Source: Flavobacteriia bacterium (GTDB taxonomy: Bacteria; Bacteroidota; Bacteroidia; Flavobacteriales; Flavobacteriaceae). From it: a DNA stretch of 39,770 bases. The notes below the pieces were generated by a model. It was not told where the DNA came from. It was given only the letters and a program-made list of their open reading frames with translations, and searched no databases. Position 1 is the first letter of the stretch. Every line of letters starts with the position of its first letter. The stretch spans positions 1 through 39,770 of the forward strand of contig JAHBAN010000028.1 in NCBI GenBank assembly GCA_018500075.1, written 5' to 3'. Of the stretch, positions 16,606 through 22,710 are shown piece after piece. Made by a program: the position numbers and the translations under genes.

Positions 16606-17006
16606 TGTAGTCTCGTTGCGAGCAGGCGTTCCTCGCGTGGCAAAAGCGTGCGTAGGGCTTTGAGACATTTGTAATACTGGTTTTCTGTCACGGCGGCTGT
16701 CGCCAAATCGAGCTGTGCCCTGCTGTCATGATCTGTGAGCACTCTGCTCAACTCTTCGATCCGGCGCAATATCTGCAACTTGGCATCAGCGGCGGTGCTG
16801 TCTCCGGTCAGGACCAGTTGGGTCGCAAAGCAGGCGCGGCGAACCGGTGTTGTTGCCTCTTCGGGATGAATGGCGTCCTTGAGGCGTAGAATTTTTGCAT
16901 CGGGTGTTTTGATCGCAAGGCGCGAGCGTTTATCGCCGTTTTCGATCACAGCGCCATTGATCAGGACACGTTCACGCGGGCCGAGTTTTAGGATGAGACC
17001 TGTCAT
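16602..17006 (-). CDS. flbT: Flagellar biosynthesis repressor FlbT
   Basis: A 134-residue FlbT protein, beginning MTGLILKLGPRERVLINGAV followed by IENGDKRSRLAIKTPDAKILRLKDAI. Length and sequence are typical. In Caulobacter, FlbT binds the flagellin mRNA leader and limits its stability and translation until the hook is complete. In some other alphaproteobacteria it acts positively. Here it lies two genes after fliC, overlapping flaF by 4 bases (ATGA at 17003-17006) and the DUF1217 gene downstream. The fliC leader has two stem-loops (18698-18710 and 18722-18736) that are possible targets. Confidence 0.95.
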   Translation of the reverse strand: MTGLILKLGPRERVLINGAVIENGDKRSRLAIKTPDAKILRLKDAIHPEEATTPVRRACFATQLVLTGDSTAADAKLQILRRIEELSRVLTDHDSRAQLDLATAAVTENQYYKCLKALRTLLPREERLLATRLQ

Positions 17007-17377
17007 TTTGCTGCTCCGCTTGCCAAACCACGCATAATTGCGGCGTTGATTTCAATCAGGGGGGCAATGCTGGCGCCTGATTTCAACACCTTTGGAGAAT
17101 AGTCTTGGGTGAACTCGGCCAGATAGAAAATACGCGCGCGCAAGTCCTGAGACAGGGTGTTCCCGTTGCTTGCGACGTCGGTTGCGAGGAGGGTCCAGAG
17201 TTTTCTGTTTTTGTGAATCGCATCGGCCAGAGCGGGGAACCCTTGTGGCCCCATGGTCGCGGCGATTCTCATATTGTTGGTAACTTTGGCGAAGATTTCA
17301 TATTCGGTCCCCCGATTGGTTCGGGTCGGGGCGCTTTGGGATGTATATCCCGCGATAGCTTGGGATTGGGCGTTCAT
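17003..17377 (-). CDS. flaF: Flagellin regulator FlaF
   Basis: A 124-residue FlaF protein, recognised by TEYEIFAKVTNNMRIAA, then AIHKNRKLWTLLATDVASNGN followed by LPQDLRARIFYLAEFT-type sequence (here LSQDLRARIFYLAEFTQDY). FlaF is needed for flagellin translation or secretion in Caulobacter and opposes FlbT. It follows fliC by 82 bases, and that gap holds a strong hairpin (17424-17451). It overlaps flbT by 4 bases. A Shine-Dalgarno-like GAGG lies 8 bases before the ATG. Confidence 0.95.
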   Translation of the reverse strand: MNAQSQAIAGYTSQSAPTRTNRGTEYEIFAKVTNNMRIAATMGPQGFPALADAIHKNRKLWTLLATDVASNGNTLSQDLRARIFYLAEFTQDYSPKVLKSGASIAPLIEINAAIMRGLASGAAK

Positions 17378-17423
17378 TGCTCAGCCTCGTGATTATTATT
17401 TTGTGTGAAACGCAATCAATAGG

Positions 17424-17451
17424 CCGGGTGCGCAGCCGTCTGCGCACCCGG
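17424..17451 (-). other. Perfect 12-bp hairpin after fliC
   Basis: Arms CCGGGTGCGCAG and CTGCGCACCCGG are perfectly complementary around a 4-base loop. The 3' arm on the transcribed (minus) strand is followed by CCTATTG, with no U-tract. It begins 8 bases past the flagellin stop codon. It is probably a 3' stabiliser or partial terminator separating the abundant fliC message from flaF-flbT. Confidence 0.75.
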
Positions 17452-17459
17452 TGCTCTTG

Positions 17460-18674
17460 TTAGCGGAAGAGCGAGAGCAAGGCTTGAGGCGATTGGTTGG
17501 CAATCGAAAGCGATTGCACGCCAAGCTGCTGCTGGACTTGAAGCGCTTGCAGACGCGCAGAGGCTTCTTCCATGTTGGCATCCACCATGGCACCGATCCC
17601 TGTTTTGAGAGAGTCGGTCAGGTTTGAGATAAACTCGGCTTGCGTGCTGATCCGACCCTCGGCAGAGCCAAAGGACGCGGCGGCGTCAATGGCTGTGTTG
17701 ATCAGTGTTTCAATAGAGCCCAAAGCCGCTGTGGCCCCGACCTGTGTTGAAACGTTGATCGCCGCAACCGCTCCAAGGCCACCGGCCGAGGCATTCATGA
17801 ATTGACCGCTCACGGCAAGGCTTGTGGTGCCATTGTTTGTGATTGCCAATTCGCCCGGCGTGCCGCTGTCATAGTCAACGGTCACGTTCAGTCCGGTTGC
17901 TTCGATTGCGTTTTTCAGGCCGAGCGCCACCACGTCTCTTGTTGTGGTTGAGGCGACATCTTCAGCGGTGATCGTGTAAGAGATATCGGTGTCGCCGAGG
18001 CGCATCGAAATACTGTCACCCGCCGCGAAAACTGTCGTTGCGATGGTGATCGCAGCGTCATCCGCCGCGCCGCCGGTTGCATCGAGGGCAAACCCGAAGC
18101 TGTCAAGGCTTGCCGATACGCCATTTGTGGCCGCGCCTGTCACGAAGGCCGCTTTGGCGACATAGCCGCCAGTTGAAAGGTTGTTTCCAGAGACCTGGAT
18201 GTTGCTCGAATTGACCCCTGTGCTGGACCGGTCAAGCGACGACAGGACGTTGACCGAAGCGGAGGAGCCGTCAACAAGATTGAGACCATTGAACTGAGCG
18301 GCAGAGACAACGGAAGCAATCTGCTCCTTCAGCGCCGTGACGTCTGTGTTGATTTTGGCGCGATCCACGTTGTCACCCTGGGCGGCAACGATCTTGGTTT
18401 TCATCTCGGTGAGCAAATCTGTGATTGTCTCTGCGGCATTGCGCGCAACAGCAACTGTAGATTCGCCAAGGGCAAGGTTGTCTGATATCGCCTTGAAGCC
18501 GTTGACGTCGGATTCCATGACTTTGGAGATCGCCCAGACAGCGGAGTTTTCTTTGGCAGAGCTTACACTTTTACCTGTGGAGATCTGGTTTTGAACGTCA
18601 GATAGGTTTTTGTTGATACCCTTCAAAGTCTGAAGGGCGACCATTGCACTGTTGTTTGTCAGAATACTTGACAT
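17460..18674 (-). CDS. fliC: Flagellin
   Basis: A 404-residue flagellin, the filament subunit. The conserved N-terminal D0/D1 part reads SSILTNNSAMVALQTLKGIN then LSDVQNQISTGKSVSSAKEN. The C-terminal D0/D1 part has EGRISTQAEFISNLTDSLK and QVQQQLGVQSLSIANQ. A variable, Ala/Thr/Gly-rich D2/D3 region of about 200 residues lies between. The start at MSSILTNN fits the family and has AGGAA 10 bases upstream; the longer in-frame extension does not. Flagellin control genes flaF and flbT follow on the same strand. Expression is probably under CtrA (box at 18829-18843) and FlbT/FlaF. No clear sigma-28 promoter was found. Confidence 0.97.
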   Translation of the reverse strand: MSSILTNNSAMVALQTLKGINKNLSDVQNQISTGKSVSSAKENSAVWAISKVMESDVNGFKAISDNLALGESTVAVARNAAETITDLLTEMKTKIVAAQGDNVDRAKINTDVTALKEQIASVVSAAQFNGLNLVDGSSASVNVLSSLDRSSTGVNSSNIQVSGNNLSTGGYVAKAAFVTGAATNGVSASLDSFGFALDATGGAADDAAITIATTVFAAGDSISMRLGDTDISYTITAEDVASTTTRDVVALGLKNAIEATGLNVTVDYDSGTPGELAITNNGTTSLAVSGQFMNASAGGLGAVAAINVSTQVGATAALGSIETLINTAIDAAASFGSAEGRISTQAEFISNLTDSLKTGIGAMVDANMEEASARLQALQVQQQLGVQSLSIANQSPQALLSLFR

Positions 18675-18697
18675 CTTTTGAGTTCCTTTTGACACGA

Positions 18698-18736
18698 GGC
18701 GCTTTGCGCCCACCTAAAGTTCGCCCTCTTTGGGCG
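18698..18736 (-). promoter_or_regulatory. fliC leader with two stem-loops (possible FlbT target)
   Basis: Upstream of the fliC ATG (18674) are two small perfect hairpins: GGCGC-ttt-GCGCC at 18698-18710 and CGCCC-tcttt-GGGCG at 18722-18736. They would lie in the 5' untranslated leader if transcription starts near the CtrA box. In Caulobacter, FlbT acts on a structured flagellin leader, which makes these reasonable candidates. Binding is inference. Confidence 0.4.
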
Positions 18737-18828
18737 GGTTATGCCGTTCTGACCTGTGCAGCTCTGAGTTTGATGTGAAGCTGCGCCACCCGATAACCGG
18801 ATGCAAAAACATCATGTGGGTGTGCGGC

Positions 18829-18843
18829 TTAATGAAGCCTTAA
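18829..18843 (-). promoter_or_regulatory. Perfect CtrA-type box upstream of fliC
   Basis: Bases 18829-18843 read TTAA-TGAAGCC-TTAA, an exact match to the CtrA consensus TTAA-N7-TTAA, followed by C as in many Caulobacter sites. It lies in the 208-base gap between the flgN-like gene and fliC, 155 bases upstream of the flagellin start. CtrA activates flagellar genes in roseobacters and Rhodobacter. Confidence 0.6.
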
Positions 18844-18882
18844 CAGCGGCTTTAGAACTCTACTGAATTTATGACAAAACAG

Positions 18883-19245
18883 TCATGCCCGCTTTTCAAG
18901 CGTGTTTTTTTGACTGCCAAGGATCGTTTTCTTTTTGCCGCTGGCATCATAACTTTCTAGGCTTTTGCGCACTTTTTGCAGGGTGGCGAGGCGGGTGGAT
19001 ACCGATTTGATCCCGCGCGTCGCACTTTCGAGCATGGCCTGATTTCGGATCGCTTTGGTTTGAAGCCCGCGCAATGTGCTGACGTCGGGAAGAGGCGAGG
19101 CGTTGAGCGCGGTGACAAGAGCCTGCTTCTGGTCGAGCAGTTTTACCAGCGTATCCAGATCACCGCTGACCAATGCTTTGTGCTCTTTTTCAAGTAGGGT
19201 GTGAATTTGGCTGATGAGGCTATTCGAATTGTGTTGGGGCATCAT
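18883..19245 (-). CDS. FlgN-like flagellar export chaperone
   Basis: A 120-residue, mostly helical protein. It opens with SLISQIHTLLEKEHKALVSGDLDTLVKLLDQKQALVTALN, the typical FlgN layout (heptad-rich helix with LLxxExxAL-GDL--L pattern). FlgN is the chaperone that delivers FlgK and FlgL to the export gate, and both substrates are encoded in this window. The first ATG has GGAG 6 bases upstream, and a second ATG follows at once. It overlaps the end of the flgJ-like gene by 26 bases. Similarity is at family level and weak, as usual for FlgN. Position supports it. Confidence 0.75.
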   Translation of the reverse strand: MMPQHNSNSLISQIHTLLEKEHKALVSGDLDTLVKLLDQKQALVTALNASPLPDVSTLRGLQTKAIRNQAMLESATRGIKSVSTRLATLQKVRKSLESYDASGKKKTILGSQKNTLEKRA

Positions 19246-19525
19246 GTTTCTCCTTTAGGGCGTTGAAAATTGACTCGGCGAGGCCTATCCCGCCGCTCTG
19301 GACAAGCGTTTTAGCGTGCGCCTCGGCAAGGAAAGAGGCGAAGTGCTCTTCGCCAGCGCCTCCGCCAAAAGCGTCTCTTGTTTTGCCCAAGCCCGCGGCT
19401 TTCAGCATTTCGGCGAGGAAGCTGGCTTCCAGATCCCGGGCCGCTTGTTGCAGCTTGGCGTGTTGCTCTGCCGGCGGGCCAGCCTGAGCGGGTATCTGCG
19501 CAGACAGGGCTTTCAAGTTTGTCAC
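19220..19525 (-). CDS. FlgJ-like rod-binding protein (no muramidase domain)
   Basis: A 101-residue protein matching the rod-binding N-terminal domain of FlgJ: LQQAARDLEASFLAEMLKAAG, then FGGGAGEEHFASFLAEAHA and GIGLAESIF. The peptidoglycan-hydrolase half found in enteric FlgJ is absent, as in many alphaproteobacteria. The start is taken as GTG at 19523-19525, because a perfect GGAGG lies 7 bases upstream (19533-19537). The in-frame ATG at 19553-19555 has no ribosome binding site. The protein would cap the growing rod in the periplasm. It is divergent from fliK. Confidence 0.8.
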   Translation of the reverse strand: MTNLKALSAQIPAQAGPPAEQHAKLQQAARDLEASFLAEMLKAAGLGKTRDAFGGGAGEEHFASFLAEAHAKTLVQSGGIGLAESIFNALKEKHDAPTQFE

Positions 19526-19573
19526 GGATTTACCTCCAATTCTTTGGATATTCATTGTTTTACGCCAGAAACG

Positions 19574-19588
19574 GTAAATATGCGGTAA
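19574..19588. promoter_or_regulatory. Weak CtrA-like element between flgJ-like gene and fliK
   Basis: The divergent 112-base gap contains GTAA-N7-GTAA followed by CC. Each half has one mismatch from the TTAA of the CtrA consensus. It could serve both directions. It is listed only because other flagellar promoters here have better boxes. Chance is a fair alternative. Confidence 0.2.
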
Positions 19589-19637
19589 CCAGAAGATGAG
19601 ATAGTTGCGGTGTAGGAAGAAATCCCGAGGCCAAAAC

Positions 19638-21371
19638 ATGATGCTAAATGCTCCGTTTGCGCAGCAGCTTTTGAAACCGAATGACACAGGAGCACCGCCA
19701 CCACAGGCGGGCGATCCTGTTGCGGGGGAGACGCGCGGGCTTGCCTTCGCGGATCTTTTTGAGCGGTTTTCGGAGGCGCCTTTGCAGGCTTCATCCCAAA
19801 TGAGTGTTGGCCCGGAGCGGGGCCTCAAACCGTTACAGAAGGCAGAGCCGGATCCTGTGGCAGGCTCAAAGGAGGAGCAGGTGACAGGAGAAGCGACTGT
19901 TGATTTTGCTCAAGTGGCGGCTGAGACAGAGCCGGAAAACGAGAGTCAGCCTGAGACACGGGGTGATCTTGAGATTGCGAAGGCAAATCCGCAGCCATTG
20001 CCAAACGCAGAGCCACAGCATCGCGTGGCGAACGCGCCGGACATCCCAGCTGCTCCGGAGCGCCAGTCTGGTGGGCAGGTGGTCGAGACGAATGCTGATC
20101 CCCGTCGCGTCTCTTTGGATGCGCGTTCGGATGTGCAAAACCCCGTTATGCGCGGTGAGGCCTTTGTTCAGGCCCCGAGCGCGCGCGCGCCAGAGACGAC
20201 CACAGAGGGGGAGCGTGCGTCATATCAACTGCCATCTGATGGCTTGGAGCTTTCACGCCCGACACCTGAAGAGGCAACGCGTGGTCCAATGGAGGAGCGC
20301 GCTGACAAGGTTGATACACACGAGCCTCAAAGGGCGCGCGCGAGAGACTATGCCAGCTGGCAAATAGCCGGGCTTCAGGCTCCTGTCGCCGCTGCGCAAA
20401 TCGGGCAGACAAAAGCGCCCACTCTTGAACAGAGATATGATCAGCCCGCTCATATGCTCCGCTCTCCGGGCGAAGAGGCTGTGCGCGAAGAGGTTGTGCG
20501 CGAAGAGGTTGCGGGCGAGAGAATAAAGCCCGGATATGTCCCGGCGCTGGCCCCGCAAGGGCTTGAGGAGCGGCTCACGCGGACGGCCATGGAGCCTGTG
20601 ATTGGGCAGGCCACCGGTGAGTCTAAAGCGCCGCCTATGCCTATTGTCGAGCGCCTTGGCCGCTTTGCACCGCCTGAGGAAAAGCCTGTCAGACAGTTCG
20701 AGACGACTAGAGAATTGCAGGCGGTTCCGTCTGAAACCTCTCCGGTTGATCATCCCGAAGAGCAGCCCAAGCCATCAGATATGCGCGCGACCATTTCGGC
20801 GCCGACGCCCGGCTTTGGCACGCTGTCTCACTTTGTGCCGCCTGCGTCCGGGGCTGTTTTAACAGAAAGTGCACGCGAGCGCGATCTGCTCTCGTCCGAA
20901 GGCTTGCCGCAGGTTTCTCACGCAGAGCTTGGCCGCTCTTTGCAGCAAGCATCTGCGGTGGCTGCGCCGGTTTTGAATGCGGAGCGCGCGATCGTTATTG
21001 TCAGAGATGCGCTTGATGAGATGGTCAACACCAAGCAGCGCGAAATCGAGCTTCAGCTTCACCCGAAAGAGCTTGGGAAGCTGCGCTTTGTGATGAGCGC
21101 GGGCGAGGGGCAGATGCTCGTGCAGGTCTTTGCCGAGCGGTCCGAAACACTGGACGCGCTGCGCCGCCACGCAGACATACTCGCGCGTGAATTCTCGTTT
21201 GAGGGTTTTGACACAGCAAGTTTCAACTTCAGCCAAGATAGGTCTGATCACAGCGACATCGCGCCGTCCTCCAGAGAGGGGGAGGCCGGGCTGGAGCCAA
21301 GCAAACCTGATTTGGACGTATCAAGATATGAATGGCGCAAGCTGGATGCGCGACTGGACATCAGGATTTAG
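19638..21371 (+). CDS. fliK: Flagellar hook-length control protein FliK
   Basis: A 577-residue protein with a long, low-complexity, Pro/Glu-rich N-terminal two thirds (a secreted ruler-like region). A recognisable Flg_hook domain is at the C-terminus: REIELQLHPKELGKLRFVMS, then QMLVQVFAERSETLDALRRH and LAREFSFEGFDTASFNFS. FliK measures hook length and switches the export gate to filament substrates. The start at MMLNAPFA (19638) has GAGG upstream; the longer in-frame ATG at 19605 adds a non-conserved stretch. The middle holds three tandem 15-base repeats (20471-20515). It is followed 11 bases later by flgD, as expected for a hook-assembly pair. Confidence 0.92.
   Translation: MMLNAPFAQQLLKPNDTGAPPPQAGDPVAGETRGLAFADLFERFSEAPLQASSQMSVGPERGLKPLQKAEPDPVAGSKEEQVTGEATVDFAQVAAETEPENESQPETRGDLEIAKANPQPLPNAEPQHRVANAPDIPAAPERQSGGQVVETNADPRRVSLDARSDVQNPVMRGEAFVQAPSARAPETTTEGERASYQLPSDGLELSRPTPEEATRGPMEERADKVDTHEPQRARARDYASWQIAGLQAPVAAAQIGQTKAPTLEQRYDQPAHMLRSPGEEAVREEVVREEVAGERIKPGYVPALAPQGLEERLTRTAMEPVIGQATGESKAPPMPIVERLGRFAPPEEKPVRQFETTRELQAVPSETSPVDHPEEQPKPSDMRATISAPTPGFGTLSHFVPPASGAVLTESARERDLLSSEGLPQVSHAELGRSLQQASAVAAPVLNAERAIVIVRDALDEMVNTKQREIELQLHPKELGKLRFVMSAGEGQMLVQVFAERSETLDALRRHADILAREFSFEGFDTASFNFSQDRSDHSDIAPSSREGEAGLEPSKPDLDVSRYEWRKLDARLDIRI
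20471..20515 (+). repeat. Three tandem 15-base repeats within fliK
   Basis: The unit CGAAGAGGTTGTGCG occurs three times head to tail, the first and third copies with one to three changes. It encodes an (R/G)EE(A/V)V-type pentapeptide repeated in the FliK linker. In-frame expansion or loss of units would change ruler length without breaking the reading frame. Confidence 0.8.
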
Positions 21372-21382
21372 AGGAGCAGATC

Positions 21383-22036
21383 ATGACAGAGATTTCACCC
21401 GTTTTCGCACAGACAGCAAACTATACGGCGAGCGCCACGACGCAACCGGCGCTGACCTCTGATTTTCAGACCTTTATCAAGATGCTGACGGCACAGGCCG
21501 AAAACCAAGACCCTCTCAATCCGATGGACTCGGCCGAATACGCATCGCAGTTGGCGAGTTTTTCATCTGTCGAGCAACAGGTGAAGACCAACGATCTGCT
21601 GGCGGGATTGGCCGCGCAAATGGGCTCGTCCAATCTTGCCCAGCTCTCCAATTGGGTCGGGATGGATGCGCGGAGCGCGGCGACCGTTCGGTTTGAGGGC
21701 GCTCCGTTGACATTGCATCCGCTTCCGGCGCGCTTGGCAGATGAGGCTTATCTTGTCGTCTCCGATGAGAGCGGACAGGAAGTGCAGCGCTTGGCTTTGC
21801 CTCTGGACGGTGCGCCTATCGAGTGGGCCGGCGTGGCTCAGAGCGGGGCGGCATTGCCAACAGGATCATACCGCTTTGAAGTGGAAAACTATGCCCAGGG
21901 CGCTCTTCTTGGGAATTCCCCTGTCGAAAGTTATCAGCGTGTTGAAGAAGCACAAATGATTGATGGTCAAATCATTCTCCTGCTTCAGGGGGGTGGGGCG
22001 ATTTCGCCTGAAGATGTGATCGGGCTGCGCAGTTAA
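21383..22036 (+). CDS. flgD: Flagellar hook assembly (capping) protein FlgD
   Basis: A 217-residue protein that caps and guides hook subunit polymerisation. The conserved FlgD N-terminal motif is clear: DFQTFIKMLTAQAENQDPLNPMDSAEYASQLASFSSVEQQVKTNDLL. The C-terminal Ig/FlgD-type part follows (GQEVQRLALPLDGAPIEWAG, then GSYRFEVEN). The start has GGAG 8 bases upstream (GAGGAGCAGATC before ATG). It lies 11 bases after fliK. Its TAA stop shares bases with the TAA of the convergent yjbF-like gene (TTAA at 22033-22036). Confidence 0.96.
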   Translation: MTEISPVFAQTANYTASATTQPALTSDFQTFIKMLTAQAENQDPLNPMDSAEYASQLASFSSVEQQVKTNDLLAGLAAQMGSSNLAQLSNWVGMDARSAATVRFEGAPLTLHPLPARLADEAYLVVSDESGQEVQRLALPLDGAPIEWAGVAQSGAALPTGSYRFEVENYAQGALLGNSPVESYQRVEEAQMIDGQIILLLQGGGAISPEDVIGLRS

Positions 22037-22710
22037 CGCAGTTTCTGGACTGTGATATATCCGTTTTCCGTGCCGAGCCATTGGCGCGACTGAACGATAC
22101 GCCCGCCTGATGTAACTTTATAGGTGTTTAGAAAGGTCACGCCGTCTCCCGTGCAGTCTTCGCTTACGACCGTGACTGCGGAGTGAATTTCTCCAACGGA
22201 TAAAACCTCTGTGCCATGGGTCTTGATCTGACAGCTCAACCGGATGATGACCTCATGGTTTTCACCGTCGAGATAAATATGTGTGCGGTCTGCGCGTCCG
22301 GAGTGCGCATTGCGGATCAGGGCCAGAGACGGGCTCACCTGCGCAGCCATCAAATCTGCGCCAAGACCACGGCTTGAGACAATAATGCCGTGTCGCTCGC
22401 TGAGTGTGCGCCGGTCGGTAGACGCCCACGTGCTATGGGCGCTGTTCACGGACACTTCCGTGAGCAGTGTGAAATTGCGCCGATCCTCGATGAAGGCCAG
22501 CGCGAGCGGCTTTTCTGTCGTGTCCAGCGCCACTGTGATACCTTTGGTAAGGTCGTCAGCAGACGGGGCGGCGGGCGTGACAGAGGCCCTCTTTTTCACC
22601 AATCCTTTTACGACTTCCAGCCCTTTGCCGCGGTCGGGTTGGTTGCCGCAGGCCACAAGAGCCAGTGACAGGATCAGAAACAACGCAACAGATCTTTTGT
22701 GAAAGCTCAT
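22033..22710 (-). CDS. YjbF/GfcB-like lipoprotein
   Basis: A 225-residue lipoprotein. The signal sequence ends in a lipobox LALVAC with Cys21 as the lipidation site. The body resembles the YjbF (GfcB) family: TLLTEVSVNSAHSTWASTDRRTL, HGIIVSSRGLGADLMA and GRIVQSRQWLGTENGYI near the end. YjbF-type proteins are linked to extracellular polysaccharide production and sit in the outer membrane, in operons with YjbH. It overlaps the upstream yjbH-like gene by 4 bases (ATGA). The start MSFHKRS is chosen to give a normal lipoprotein signal. Companions YjbE and YjbG are absent. Confidence 0.85.
   Translation of the reverse strand: MSFHKRSVALFLILSLALVACGNQPDRGKGLEVVKGLVKKRASVTPAAPSADDLTKGITVALDTTEKPLALAFIEDRRNFTLLTEVSVNSAHSTWASTDRRTLSERHGIIVSSRGLGADLMAAQVSPSLALIRNAHSGRADRTHIYLDGENHEVIIRLSCQIKTHGTEVLSVGEIHSAVTVVSEDCTGDGVTFLNTYKVTSGGRIVQSRQWLGTENGYITVQKLR

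Noticed and set aside
18675..18882. Sigma-28 (FliA) promoter of fliC
   Set aside because: CTAAAG occurs on the minus strand near 18850, but no GCCGATAA-like -10 follows at the right distance. It was left out in favour of the CtrA box.
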